From Wenjunlia tyrosinilytica (GTDB lineage: Bacteria > Actinomycetota > Actinomycetes > Streptomycetales > Streptomycetaceae), in the NCBI RefSeq assembly GCF_014646055.1, contig NZ_BMMS01000015.1, positions 1 through 64,000 of the forward strand: a DNA stretch of 64,000 bases, written 5' to 3'. The stretch's first letter is position 1. Each line of letters begins with the position of its first letter. Below the pieces are notes generated by a model. That model ran no database searches. It was not told where the DNA came from and was given only the letters and a program-made list of their open reading frames with translations. Below, piece after piece: positions 31,028 to 39,574 of this stretch. Made by a program: the position numbers and the translations under genes.

Positions 31028-32047
31028 ATGAGTGATCTCGCAGCGGCGAAGGGCGCGAGCCCCACCGAGGCCGGCGGCGCCCCCGCACAGGCAGTGGAGC
31101 TCCGGCTGGAGCAGTACCGGTCGGAGCTCACCGGCTACTGCTACCGGATGCTGGGATCGGCGTTCGAGGCCGAGGACGCCGTACAGGACACCATGGTGCG
31201 GGCGTGGCGGGCCTTCGACCGCTTCGAGGGCCGGGCGGCGCTGCGCTCGTGGCTGTACCGCATCGCGACGAATGTGTGCCTGGACATGCTGGGCGGCCGT
31301 GAGCGCCGTGCCCGCCCGATCGACCTGTCACCCGCGTCCACGGCGGCCACCCCTGTCGGGGCGCCGCTGCCGGAGGCCACCTGGATCGGGCCGATCCCGG
31401 ACGGACGTGTCCTGCCCGAGGGCGGGGACCCGGCCGAGCTGGCCGCGATGAGGGAGACCGTGCGCCTGGCGTTCATCGCCGCGTTGCAGCATCTCGCGCC
31501 CCGGCAGCGGGCGGTGCTGATCCTGCGGGAGGTCCTGGCCTGGAGGGCGAGCGAGGTCGCCGAGCTGCTCGAGACCTCCGTCGCGTCGGTCAACAGCGCC
31601 CTTCAGCGGGCAAGGGCGACACTCGCCTCGAACGACGTGGCCGCCACCGATGCGCGCCGCCCGATGGACGACACACAGCGTGCCCTCCTGGCCCGCTACG
31701 TCGACGCCTTCGAGCGCTACGACCTCGACTCGCTCACCGCCTTGCTGCACGAGGACGCGACGCTGTCGATGCCGCCCCTCGAGCTGTGGCTGCGCGGCCA
31801 CGAGGACATCCGCGGATGGTTGCTCGGGACGGGCTGCGGCTGCCGCGGCTCACGTCTGGTGCCGGTCGCTGCGAACGGCTGCTGGGCGTTCGGGCAGTAC
31901 CGTCCCAGCGGTCCGGACGGAGCCTTCGAGCCATGGGCGCTCCAGGTCGTCGAGGTGTCAGGAGACCGCGTCGCCGGGCTCACCTCGTTCCTCGACACCG
32001 AGCGCCTCTTCCCGCTGTTCGGCCTGCCCCCGGTGCTCGACTCCTGA
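31028..32047 (+). CDS. ECF-type sigma factor with SnoaL-like C-terminal domain (SigG-like)
   Basis: A 339-aa sigma-70 family protein. Region 2 spans about residues 30-100 (GYCYRMLGSAFEAEDAVQDTMVRAWRAF and SWLYRIATNVCLDML) and region 4 about 145-205 (LAPRQRAVLILREVLAWRASEVAELLETSVASVNSALQRARATL). A C-terminal NTF2/SnoaL-like domain follows (RYVDAFERYDLDSLTALLHEDATLSMPP). This layout is that of SigG-like factors, where the extra domain affects activity in place of a separate anti-sigma protein. The start is ATG 31028 after AGGGA. Its 3' end overlaps the antisense STAS gene by 90 nt. Confidence 0.92.
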   Translation: MSDLAAAKGASPTEAGGAPAQAVELRLEQYRSELTGYCYRMLGSAFEAEDAVQDTMVRAWRAFDRFEGRAALRSWLYRIATNVCLDMLGGRERRARPIDLSPASTAATPVGAPLPEATWIGPIPDGRVLPEGGDPAELAAMRETVRLAFIAALQHLAPRQRAVLILREVLAWRASEVAELLETSVASVNSALQRARATLASNDVAATDARRPMDDTQRALLARYVDAFERYDLDSLTALLHEDATLSMPPLELWLRGHEDIRGWLLGTGCGCRGSRLVPVAANGCWAFGQYRPSGPDGAFEPWALQVVEVSGDRVAGLTSFLDTERLFPLFGLPPVLDS

Positions 32048-32392
32048 CCCGGCCAGGGGCAGGACCGCGTCGAGCCCGGTGAGGGCGAGCAGTGCCCTCA
32101 ACTCGGCGCGGGCGTGGCGCAGTCGGAGCGTGCATCCCAGGCGCCCGGCGGTCAGCTGCATCCGCGCCAGGGCATTGAGCGTGGAGACGTCGGGGGCGGT
32201 GAGCACTCCGACGTCCAGGGCCACGGCATGGCCGCCGCCGTCCCGCAGAAGGGTGCTCAGCCGCTCGCACAGCACCGGGACGTCGTCGGGTGTGATCGCG
32301 GGCCCCAGTGTCAGGACCAGTGTCCCGGTCACGGAAGAGGGCCCTGGCGGGCCCGGGGACGGCGGTGCGGGCAACTCGTCGGAACCGGCCAC
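31958..32392 (-). CDS. STAS-domain anti-anti-sigma-like protein
   Basis: A 144-aa protein with a STAS fold pattern: LVLTLGPAITPDDVPVL, then VALDVGVLTAPDVSTLNALARMQLTAGRLGC and a C-terminal LRALLALTGLDAVLPL. The expected phospho-acceptor position lies in TAPDVSTLNAL. Such proteins bind RsbW-like ATPases or act as sensors. GTG 32392 is chosen because AGGAGG precedes it by 6 nt. The last 30 codons overlap, in antisense, the end of the sigma-factor gene. This links the two transcripts physically; whether they interact functionally is unknown. Confidence 0.75.
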   Translation of the reverse strand: MAGSDELPAPPSPGPPGPSSVTGTLVLTLGPAITPDDVPVLCERLSTLLRDGGGHAVALDVGVLTAPDVSTLNALARMQLTAGRLGCTLRLRHARAELRALLALTGLDAVLPLAGSGVEHRGQAEQREEALGVEERGEPGDAVS

Positions 32393-32529
32393 GGTCGACC
32401 TCCTGTCGCGGTGTCCACCTCCAGCAGACCGGTCGGCCGGGCAGAACTCATCGCTATCCGCGCCCGACCGAGGAGTTCGGCGCATGGCGACGCGGCGGGC
32501 CCGTGGTGGGCGTCAAGGGCGGTGAAGAG

Positions 32530-34551
32530 CTACGCGTTGAGGTCGCGTTGCAGTCGGACGGCGGCGGCCACGCCCGCCGTGGCGAGACCGTCGAGGATCG
32601 CCCGGATGCGGGCACGGTGCTCACCGGCCGCCTCGGGGTGCTCCTCGAGGACGAAGCGCAGCCAGGCCACCACCTTGCCGGGGGCCCGGACCATGCTCGT
32701 GGTCTCGGTGCCGAGCACGTCCAGGACGGCCCGGGTGGCCTCGGTGGACGGGAGCCAGCCGATGGCGTCGAGCGTGTCGATCAGCTGCGGCGCCAGAAGG
32801 GGCTGGTTGGCGTAGGCGCGGGCCCAGCGGCGCACGGACTCGGCGGTGGGCGGCGGCTCCCACATCCGTGGGGCGGCGGCCGGCGGGAAGATGGCCTCCT
32901 GCGGCCCGGTCCTCCCGGAGCTCGGCGCGGCCCGGTCGTCGACGGCCTCCAGGCGGCGGGGCGAGGGCGCGGGTGACGGTGCGGGCGAGGCCGAGCCCGA
33001 GGGGCGCCCCGGCACCGGTGGGGACGACGGCGAGGGCCGGGCGGGGTCCGTGCGCGGGGTTCTTCCGCGGCCGCCCCCTCCCGGCTGGTCTCCTCCCGGC
33101 TGGGTCACCGGCTCGTCCGCGCCCGGCTCGTCCTCACCCGGTACGGCCGCCAGGGGGAACCCTGAAGGGCCGGGCGGACGGGCGCCGTCGCGGTGGCCCA
33201 TCAGCCGCAGCAGGGGAGCGGTCATCACCGTTGTGACCAGGGCCATGATCACGAGCATGGTGAACAGCGGGGGTGAGAGCAGACCTGTCGTCAGTCCGAC
33301 GTCCAGCACGATCAGCTCCGTCATTCCCCGGCAGTTCATCATCGCGCCCAACTGCCCGGCCTTGCGCCACGGCAGACGCATCAGACGCCCGGCGGCCGCG
33401 CTCCCCAGGACCTTGCTTCCCACCGCCACCAGCAGGATCAGCCCGCAGATGAGCCATCCCCGGCCCCCCTGGACCGAGCCCAGCCGCACACTCAGTCCCA
33501 CCGTCACGAAGAACGGGGGCAGCAGGAGCCACTTGGTCAGGCCCTCGACCCGCCAGGTGATCTGCCGTACGCCCGCCGTGCGAGGCATGACCAGCCCCGC
33601 GGCCAGCGCCCCGAACAGCGCGTGCACACCCATGCACTGAGTGGCCAGCGCGCACACCAGGACGGTCAGGAGCACCACGGTGGCGGCGGGGGCGGACGCG
33701 GCGTGGGAGGTCGCCAGCAGCCGTGACAGCAGCGGGCGCACGCACAGCCACACGGCGAGCGCGAACGCCGCCGTGCCCGCCACGGTCACCGCGCCGCCCA
33801 GCCAGGAGCCGTCGGCCACGGCGAGCACCAGGGCCAGCAGGCACCACGCCGTGACGTCGGCCAGCCCCGCCGCCGCCATCGCCAGGGTCCCCAGCCGCGA
33901 GCGCAGCAGCCCCTTCTCCGACAGCAGACGGGCGAGGACGGGCACGGCGGTGATACTGAGGCTGAGCCCGAAGAACAGGACGAAGGGCAGGGTGTCCACA
34001 TCGGTCGGCCGGTAGCCGTGCGGCAGCCGCAGCGCCAGCACCACGCCGCCCAGGAACGGCAGGGCGACCCCCGCGTGCCCCAGCAGGGCCGAGCCGGCCA
34101 GTCCATTGCGGCGCAGCGCGGGCAGGGACAGGTCGAGGCCGACCGTGAACATGAAGAGCACCGCGCCCAGTTGGCCCAGCGCCCCGAGGAACGGCAGCAC
34201 CGACGGGGGCAGGAGCGAGTGCTGGACTCCGGGGGCGAGCGCGCCGAGCACGGAGGGTCCGAGGAGCACTCCGGCGACGATCTCGCCGACGACCGGGGAC
34301 TGATCCAGCCTGCGGGCCGCCAGACCCGCGGCCGAGGCGCAGGCGACGACCACGGCCAGGGCCACGAGGAAGTGGAGGGTGGTGTCGGCTCCCGAGGCCG
34401 CCCGAGGGGTTTTGGCCGCTCCCGGACCATGGACCGATAACGCGATCCCCACAACGGCGCCCAGAGGAAGGACGACCAGCGCCGCGTATCCGAACAGGGC
34501 CCTTCGGGCAGGCAGCGCCGGGCGTATGTCCTGGGTTGCGGGCTCGGACAA
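32530..34551 (-). CDS. Cation:proton antiporter (CPA2 type) with long C-terminal extension
   Basis: A 673-aa protein. Residues about 15-450 hold 12-13 membrane helices with the CPA2 signature (QSPVVGEIVAGVLLGPSVLG, LGAVLFMFTVGLDL, NCRGMTELIVLDVGL). A Pro/Gly/Ser-rich linker of about 90 residues follows, and then a helical domain of about 110 residues (VRRWARAYANQPLLAPQLIDTLDAIGWLPS) that I do not recognise. The start codon is TTG at 34551 with GGGAGGG upstream. The membrane part probably exchanges a monovalent cation for protons. The terminal domain is not part of usual antiporters and may be regulatory or link it to natural-product self-resistance. Confidence 0.88.
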   Translation of the reverse strand: MSEPATQDIRPALPARRALFGYAALVVLPLGAVVGIALSVHGPGAAKTPRAASGADTTLHFLVALAVVVACASAAGLAARRLDQSPVVGEIVAGVLLGPSVLGALAPGVQHSLLPPSVLPFLGALGQLGAVLFMFTVGLDLSLPALRRNGLAGSALLGHAGVALPFLGGVVLALRLPHGYRPTDVDTLPFVLFFGLSLSITAVPVLARLLSEKGLLRSRLGTLAMAAAGLADVTAWCLLALVLAVADGSWLGGAVTVAGTAAFALAVWLCVRPLLSRLLATSHAASAPAATVVLLTVLVCALATQCMGVHALFGALAAGLVMPRTAGVRQITWRVEGLTKWLLLPPFFVTVGLSVRLGSVQGGRGWLICGLILLVAVGSKVLGSAAAGRLMRLPWRKAGQLGAMMNCRGMTELIVLDVGLTTGLLSPPLFTMLVIMALVTTVMTAPLLRLMGHRDGARPPGPSGFPLAAVPGEDEPGADEPVTQPGGDQPGGGGRGRTPRTDPARPSPSSPPVPGRPSGSASPAPSPAPSPRRLEAVDDRAAPSSGRTGPQEAIFPPAAAPRMWEPPPTAESVRRWARAYANQPLLAPQLIDTLDAIGWLPSTEATRAVLDVLGTETTSMVRAPGKVVAWLRFVLEEHPEAAGEHRARIRAILDGLATAGVAAAVRLQRDLNA

Positions 34552-34784
34552 CAGGCCCTCCCGTCCCTGCGCCCGCGACGCCGCGGGGTTCGCCCGACGC
34601 GGCGCTCCCCACCGTCTCGTGGGCCGCCGTGAGGTTCTTCCAGTGGAATTCGTCTGGATGATAGGCGCCCTCGAGCGGCGCCGTACACGTTTTCGGGCAC
34701 ATCCACCGGACGCGTCCAGGGACCGCCAGGGCCGAGCCCGTCAAGCCCTCGGTGGCGAAGCCGCGCCGACTCGGGAAGACGCGT

Positions 34785-34864
34785 GTCAGGAAGCCGCGGG
34801 GTAAGGGGAGGCGGCGTCGGGAAGCCGCGGGGTAAGGGGAGGCCGTGCGTCAGGAAGCCGTGAC
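34785..34864. repeat. 31-33-bp tandem duplication of the DUF5999 gene 3' end
   Basis: Two near-identical units (GTC[A/G]GGAAGCCGCGGGGTAA...GGAGGC) start at 34785 and 34816, and a partial third (34849 onwards) is the 3' end of the DUF5999 gene itself. They look like slippage copies of the gene end plus flank. Confidence 0.75.
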
Positions 34865-35038
34865 GGCCCGGTGCGGGGCTATGCAGTGCCCGTCGGGCAG
34901 GAGCTCACCGGTGTCCTCGAAGACGAGCACCCCGTTGCAGAGCAGCCCCCATCCCTGTTCCGGATGAAAGGCGATCAGACGGGCGGCCTCGCGGGCGGGG
35001 CCTTCGGGGGTGGGACAGGGTGGCTGGTGGGAGCACAT
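34850..35038 (-). CDS. DUF5999 family protein
   Basis: A 62-aa protein, MCSHQPPCPTPEGPAREAARLI followed by HPEQGWGLLCNGVLVFEDTGELLPDG. This is the conserved small DUF5999 family widespread in Streptomyces. An N-terminal CSHQPPCP motif could bind a metal. The function is unknown. ATG 35038 is the usual start for the family; a longer frame is not supported. A perfect 17-bp palindrome 40 nt upstream is a likely operator. The gene stands alone, and its 3' end has been copied into a tandem repeat. Confidence 0.9.
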   Translation of the reverse strand: MCSHQPPCPTPEGPAREAARLIAFHPEQGWGLLCNGVLVFEDTGELLPDGHCIAPHRAVTAS

Positions 35039-35077
35039 GACACATCTCGGTTCAGCTGGTGGTGCCCGATGGGAATG

Positions 35078-35094
35078 ATAGGAAGGTTTCCTAT
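35078..35094. promoter_or_regulatory. 17-bp palindromic operator in the DUF5999 promoter
   Basis: ATAGGAA-GGT-TTCCTAT is a perfect inverted repeat with 7-bp arms, in an AT-rich island about 40 nt before the DUF5999 ATG. Such a sequence is unlikely by chance in this GC-rich DNA. The regulator is unknown. Confidence 0.7.
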
Positions 35095-35494
35095 TATTCA
35101 GAAAGCTAGGCCTGCGACGAGCGGGTGTCAACGGATACTCCGGAAGGGAGTCACCCGGTGCCGCAGCGTTACCGCCACGGCCTCGATGCCGTCTGTCATC
35201 CGCCGTCTCCGCGTCAGCGTTCGCATCGATGTACGGGTTTCGCATCCGCGTTCGCAGAAGCCTACCTCGTGCGCACCGCCTTCAGGTGCGATCGACAACC
35301 GCCGCGCGCCGTGATGTCGGTGGCATGCGCAAGATCCTCATCGTGACGGCGCAGGCGGACGCGGCATTCCGGCGGGAGGCCGGTGTCACGGATGGTGTCC
35401 GGATTTCGACCGTGGTCGGACGCGAAGGGGTTCCGGTGTCGAGGCCGCGCTCGAAGACGGCCCGGGCGACCGTGCGAGCACTGTCCTTGAGGCG
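35095..35494. other. Intergenic region
   Basis: About 400 bp between the DUF5999 promoter and the 3' end of the FAD monooxygenase of cassette A. A short plus-strand frame starting MRKILIVTAQAD at 35323 runs antisense into the monooxygenase gene and loses protein character quickly. I see no supported gene. Confidence 0.4.
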
Positions 35495-36919
35495 CTATTC
35501 CTCCCAGTCGCCCGTCCCCCCGGCCGGGGGGACGCCCGAGGTGGCGCGGGAGCGTTCGTCCGCGGTCAGCGGGGGTTCCTTCAGCGGGGGGAGGTGGGGG
35601 CCGCGGAGGGTGGCCAGGGCCACCTTCGGGGCCAGCAGGCCGGTCATCGGGCCCGAGAGAGTAAACGATTCAAGCAGGGCTTCTGCGACCGAGGGGCGGC
35701 TCGCGGCGGTCCGCATCAGGCGTTCGACATAGCGCTGGCCCAGCGCGGCGACGGCGTTCGGTCGGGGACCCACCGCGTCCGGGTAGAGGATGTCCTGACC
35801 CGTCGCCACCATCCACGCGGGCTCCACCGCGCGGGCGACGGCGCGCTGGATGTGCCGGGCCGCGCCCGGGCCCGTTCCAAGCTTGGCCAGCCCCTGCCGC
35901 AGGGCCTGCGCGCTGTGCGCGACGACGGACATACCGTGCCCGTACACCGGGTTGTAGGTGGCGACCGCGTCGCCGAGGACCACCAGTCCCCTGGGCCAGT
36001 TGGGCAGCTTTTCGAAGAACAGGCGGCGATTCACGGTGCTGCGGGAGGCGTACACCGGGCTCAGCGGCTCCGCCTCGGCGATGAGCTCGCCGACCACCGG
36101 GTGCCGCACACCGCGGGCGAACGCCACGAAGTGCTCCTCGTCGGTCGGCGGAGGCCCACCCCGGGTGCCGGACAGTGTGACCAGCCACCGGCCGTCCTCG
36201 ATGGGGAGGAGGGTCGCCGTCTGCCCCGGGCGCGGCTCCCGGGGGTCGGCCTGCACATTGACGACGGGAAAACTTTGCGCGGCACCGGCCGGAGCACGGA
36301 AGACACGGGTGGCGTAGGCCAGGCCGGAGTCGACCACCTCCTCCCGTGCCTGCGGCAGCCCGAGCGCCTCCAGCCACTGCCGGGCCCGCGAGCCACGCCC
36401 GGAGGCGTCGACGACGAGATCCGCCTCGAGCTCCTCCGTCCCACCGCTGTCCCGGTCCCTGATCCGAACCCCCGTCACCGTCGTCGCCGAGCCGAGGAGT
36501 TCCTGTGCCTCGGTGTACTCGCGCAGGGTGGTCCGCGCGTCGGCGAGCGCCTGTTCGCGGACCACGCTGTCGAGCAGGTCCCGGCTGCACGTGATGAGGA
36601 ACTGGGTCCCGGGCCACCGCCGCAGCCACCCCTGGGCGGACATCGAGACAATGCCGTCGGGCAGTCCGATGCGGTGCGCGCCGGCCTTGATCCAGCGCTC
36701 GGTGGTGCCGGGCAGGAGCGATTCGATGACCCGCGCGCCGCCGGACCACAGCAGATGGGCGTGGCGGGCCTGTGGTACTCCCGACCGGGGTGCCGCGTCG
36801 GCCGAGAACCGGTCCCGCTCGATCACCGTGACGGTGTCCACATAGCTGGCGGCCACCGACGCGGCGAGTGTCCCGGCCAATCCCCCGCCGAGCACCACGG
36901 CATGGGTGGGTTTTCGCAT
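35495..36919 (-). CDS. FAD-dependent monooxygenase, cassette A
   Basis: A 474-aa flavoprotein. The N-terminal AVVLGGGLAGTLAASVAASYVDTVTVIERDR is the GxGxxG FAD-binding fold ending in an acidic residue. ARHAHLLWSGG is the family-typical segment following it. A second FAD motif, RGLVVLGDAVATYNPVYGHGMSVVAHSA, carries the GD signature of the PHBH class. Product and substrate are unknown. It is last of four co-directional genes (XRE, ImmA-like protease, membrane protein, this gene) and has a CAAC-GTTG inverted repeat in its own upstream spacer. The paralogue at 44384-45736 belongs to the second cassette. Confidence 0.9.
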   Translation of the reverse strand: MRKPTHAVVLGGGLAGTLAASVAASYVDTVTVIERDRFSADAAPRSGVPQARHAHLLWSGGARVIESLLPGTTERWIKAGAHRIGLPDGIVSMSAQGWLRRWPGTQFLITCSRDLLDSVVREQALADARTTLREYTEAQELLGSATTVTGVRIRDRDSGGTEELEADLVVDASGRGSRARQWLEALGLPQAREEVVDSGLAYATRVFRAPAGAAQSFPVVNVQADPREPRPGQTATLLPIEDGRWLVTLSGTRGGPPPTDEEHFVAFARGVRHPVVGELIAEAEPLSPVYASRSTVNRRLFFEKLPNWPRGLVVLGDAVATYNPVYGHGMSVVAHSAQALRQGLAKLGTGPGAARHIQRAVARAVEPAWMVATGQDILYPDAVGPRPNAVAALGQRYVERLMRTAASRPSVAEALLESFTLSGPMTGLLAPKVALATLRGPHLPPLKEPPLTADERSRATSGVPPAGGTGDWEE

Positions 36920-36945
36920 GTGTGCCTCCGCCTGCGATCACTTAA

Positions 36946-36958
36946 ACAACTTGTTGAA
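36946..36958. promoter_or_regulatory. CAAC-GTTG inverted repeat upstream of cassette A monooxygenase
   Basis: ACAACTTGTTGAA lies in the 50-bp gap between the membrane-protein and monooxygenase genes. It carries the same CAAC/GTTG half-sites that are repeated upstream of the cassette A XRE gene. It is a plausible binding site for that regulator and could give the monooxygenase its own promoter control. Confidence 0.5.
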
Positions 36959-36969
36959 GACCAGGATCG

Positions 36970-38346
36970 TCATCTCTTTCCGGCCTGGTCAATAGCGCCC
37001 TGTACGCTGTCCGCCGGGACATCGCCCGGTCCGGAGCCGCCAACGTCCTCGTCGCCGTCGAGCCCGTGGTCCGCCGTGAGCCCGTGGTCCGCCATGAGTC
37101 GGTCGTCCGCTGTGAGTCGGTCGTCCGCTGTGAGCGCGTCGTCTGCGACGAGTCCGCCGTCGGCCGGCGCCGCGCCGACGACACGCGAGCCCGTGAAGGC
37201 CCGCGAGACCGCGACCAGCCAGGCGAGTTCACTGGCTCCGTCCGCCCCGCCGTGCGGGGGCTCCTGCCCCTCGGCGGCCTCCGGCGGAAACTTCAGGTTC
37301 TGCTTCTTGGCGGCGATCGCGGCCTTGAACCTGGCGGCGTCGACGGCCGCGTGCAGATCCACGTCCGTCAGCCCGGCCCGCCGGCCGAGGCGCAGCGCGG
37401 CCGAGGCCACCCGGGGGTCGAAGTACGCACGCAGCGACAGGAGCCCGTCGCGGATCTCGGTCAGCCGCCGGGTCAGCCGCAACTCCAGGTCCCACCAGGG
37501 GATCGGGACCGAGGCGGCGATCGCCGGAGTAGCCAGCCGCAATTCGTCCCACAGCGGGAACAGCGCCCGGTAGGCCCGGTAACGGCCCACCCGGGCCCGA
37601 AGGCTGGTCAGCCGGTGCCCCGAGACGGGAAGGACGAATCCGACGGCGACCAGCACCGTCGCCAGGCCGGCGAAGCCCGGTGCCACCTTGGAGCTGAGGA
37701 CGTCGAGGTCCGTGCCGAACCAGCGCGCGAAGACGGCGACGAGCTTGGAGACGTCGAAGCCGAGTCCGCACACGGTGCCCATGGCGATGCAGCGCAGTCC
37801 CCGCCTCAGCCACGGCAGGCCCACCACCTTCGCCCACGGCCAGCACAGGGCGATCAGGCCGACGCACGAGGCCCCGTAGGCGAGCAGGTAGAGCACGACG
37901 AACGCGGCGATGTACGGGGTGTTGGCGTAGTACGTGTCGAAGTCGACCCGCCGTTCGACCGGGGCCTCTCCCACCGTGAACAGCGCGATCATCGCGGCCA
38001 TGATCACCGCGTATCCGGCCAGCCAGCGGCGCGCCACGACCTGCGCCCGCTCCTCGGGGCCCTGCCAGTAGGCCACCAGCACCTGGAGTGAGGCGCTCAG
38101 GCCCACCAGGAGGCAGTAGACGAGCGGGGCGGAGAGGTTGGGCACCCCCGAAAGGCGGTTGACCATCCCGATCGCCGCGGGTGCGGCGAAGAACAGGGTG
38201 GCGGAGGCGAAGAACAGGGTGACGGTGACCACCCACCACATGGGGTGGTGGGGCGAGCGTCTCAGGTCCCGGCACTTGTAGCTGAAAGCCGTCCACGCGA
38301 CGGCCGAGCAGATCCAGTAGGTGACGCTCCTGCTATCCACGGTCAC
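36970..38346 (-). CDS. MAB_1171c-type polytopic membrane protein, cassette A
   Basis: A 458-aa protein starting at GTG 38346. It has about seven to eight hydrophobic segments in the first 260 residues (for example WWVVTVTLFFASATLFFAAP, AGYAVIMAAMIALFTVG, AFVVLYLLAYGASCVGLIAL) and a soluble C-terminal half containing YRALFPLWDELRLATP and RRLTEIRDGLLSLR. This resembles proteins annotated as MAB_1171c family putative transporters. The gene overlaps the upstream protease gene by 14 nt. The last 60 residues contain five copies of a six-residue LTADDR-like unit from an 18-bp tandem repeat. Whether it transports or senses is unknown. Confidence 0.85.
   Translation of the reverse strand: MTVDSRSVTYWICSAVAWTAFSYKCRDLRRSPHHPMWWVVTVTLFFASATLFFAAPAAIGMVNRLSGVPNLSAPLVYCLLVGLSASLQVLVAYWQGPEERAQVVARRWLAGYAVIMAAMIALFTVGEAPVERRVDFDTYYANTPYIAAFVVLYLLAYGASCVGLIALCWPWAKVVGLPWLRRGLRCIAMGTVCGLGFDVSKLVAVFARWFGTDLDVLSSKVAPGFAGLATVLVAVGFVLPVSGHRLTSLRARVGRYRAYRALFPLWDELRLATPAIAASVPIPWWDLELRLTRRLTEIRDGLLSLRAYFDPRVASAALRLGRRAGLTDVDLHAAVDAARFKAAIAAKKQNLKFPPEAAEGQEPPHGGADGASELAWLVAVSRAFTGSRVVGAAPADGGLVADDALTADDRLTADDRLMADHGLTADHGLDGDEDVGGSGPGDVPADSVQGAIDQAGKR
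37066..37155. repeat. Five 18-bp tandem repeats in the membrane-protein gene
   Basis: Five in-frame 18-bp units (for example GTCGTCCGCTGTGAGTCG) occupy 37066-37155 and encode LTADDR-like hexapeptides in the acidic C-terminal tail. The copies differ by a few bases. The count is likely to vary among strains. Confidence 0.9.
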
Positions 38347-38884
38347 CCCGCTGGGGCCGGGTGCCGAGCGAGGTCTCCATCCGGTCCACCACGGCCGCCG
38401 CCGAGTCCGGCACCGTCCAGGTCCGCTGGGGGAGCCAGCGGCTCACCTTCGCCAGCAGGAGGGAGGCGAAGAACTCGGCCTCCTGCTCGGCCTCGTCGGA
38501 GCAGTGCGTGCGGGCGGCCACGATGCGGGCCACGGTCTGCGGGTCCAGCGAGGGGAGCACCAGGCGGCCGGCGTCGGCGCCCTGGACGGCCATGGCCTCG
38601 TGGTCCGCCTCCATGTGCCAGAACTCGTGTCCGGTGATGGCCAGTTGGTGCCAGGGGCTGGTGTCCTGCTCGCACAGCACATAGTGCTCGGTGTCCGTCG
38701 CCAGCCATAACCCGCTGACGGTGTCGGGTGGGAAGCGCACGAGGCGGTGGTTCACGGGTCGGCCGAGCCGTTGGCTCATCCGTTCGCAGAGGCTGGTTAT
38801 CAGATGCCCCGGCTCCGCCGGGGCGGGCAGGTCGAGATCCTGGACCAGTGCCGCGCACGTGCGCCGCATCTTCTTGAGCTCCAT
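38333..38884 (-). CDS. ImmA/IrrE-like metallopeptidase-type regulator component, cassette A
   Basis: A 183-aa protein with the zinc-protease motif HEFWH (residues 86-90), preceded by a strand-rich domain and followed by a helix with glutamates (EAEQEAEFFASLLL) that could supply the third metal ligand. ImmA/IrrE proteins cleave XRE-type repressors or bind small ligands. Here it lies directly after the XRE gene and overlaps the membrane-protein gene by 14 nt. ATG 38884 (MELKKMRRT) is preferred over the upstream ATG at 38935. Proteolysis of the neighbouring XRE protein is an inference from the ImmA/ImmR precedent. Confidence 0.85.
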   Translation of the reverse strand: MELKKMRRTCAALVQDLDLPAPAEPGHLITSLCERMSQRLGRPVNHRLVRFPPDTVSGLWLATDTEHYVLCEQDTSPWHQLAITGHEFWHMEADHEAMAVQGADAGRLVLPSLDPQTVARIVAARTHCSDEAEQEAEFFASLLLAKVSRWLPQRTWTVPDSAAAVVDRMETSLGTRPQRGDRG

Positions 38885-38967
38885 CAGGTCACCGCCCTGT
38901 CGCTCGTTCGCCGTCCGACAGACCATGACGAGCATCCGCTGTGCCCACCCCCGGTGTACTCATGGAC

Positions 38968-39384
38968 TCAAGACTGCCCTGCGGGGGGCATCGGCTGCCC
39001 GTCATTCTCCAGGACATGTTCGACGATCTTCGTCACGGCTGCCAGCCCTTCCGGGGAAAGCTCCAGGGCGCGCAGGGCCAGTTGCCTGACGCCGAGGTTG
39101 CCCGCCACCTTGGCAAGGGCGATTTCCGCGTCCGTCTGCGCCGCCGTCACATCGTCCAGGAAATACGACGCGGGTACGCCGAAGAAACGGGCCAGCGCCG
39201 TCAGCAGTTCGGTGGAAGGGTTTTTCTTGACCCCCGTGCGCAGCGCGGACAAGTAGGCACCGCTCACCCGGATGTCCGGGCCGGCCGCTTTGACGGCCGT
39301 CGCGACGTCGTCATTGGTGTACCTGCGCCCGCGTGGCCCGTGCGGACGTACGTCGTCGAAGAGCCGGTCGAGCTTGGCGGCCAT
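38968..39384 (-). CDS. XRE-family helix-turn-helix regulator, cassette A
   Basis: A 138-aa DNA-binding protein. The HTH region runs about residues 3-70 (KLDRLFDDVRPHGPRGRRYTNDDVATAVK, VSGAYLSALRTGVKKNPSTELLTALARFFGVPASYFLD). A C-terminal helical region follows (LGVRQLALRALELSPEGLAAV). This is the Streptomyces XRE type usually paired with an ImmA-like protease. ATG 39384 has GAGGA upstream; a TTG at 39579 would add a low-complexity repeat-coded N-terminus and is less likely. The intergenic region upstream carries at least six GTTGA half-sites, probably its own operators. Confidence 0.9.
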   Translation of the reverse strand: MAAKLDRLFDDVRPHGPRGRRYTNDDVATAVKAAGPDIRVSGAYLSALRTGVKKNPSTELLTALARFFGVPASYFLDDVTAAQTDAEIALAKVAGNLGVRQLALRALELSPEGLAAVTKIVEHVLENDGQPMPPAGQS

Positions 39385-39427
39385 TGTCGGCTGTTCCTCG
39401 CCGGGGCGGCCGCAACCCGGCCGGTCG

Positions 39428-39517
39428 CCGCTGTTCCCGTTTCCGCTGTTCCCGTTTCCGCTGTGCCGATCTCCGCTGTTCCCGTTGTCGCTGTTCCCGT
39501 CGTTGCTGTGCCCATCC
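39428..39517. repeat. 15-bp tandem repeats upstream of XRE A
   Basis: Six 15-bp units related to CCGCTGTTCCCGTTT lie between the XRE A start and its operator region. If translated from an upstream TTG they would encode an Asn/Gly/Ser-rich tail; more likely they are in the 5' untranslated leader. Confidence 0.8.
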
Positions 39518-39574
39518 TCATTGGGCCGATCCTCGGCCTTGGCCACCACCGCCACCACCTCCACCGAGTAGGGA

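Noticed and set aside
35323..35732. Plus-strand frame beginning MRKILIVTAQAD
   Set aside because: The opening resembles a response regulator, but the rest is antisense to a clear FAD monooxygenase and has no domain.
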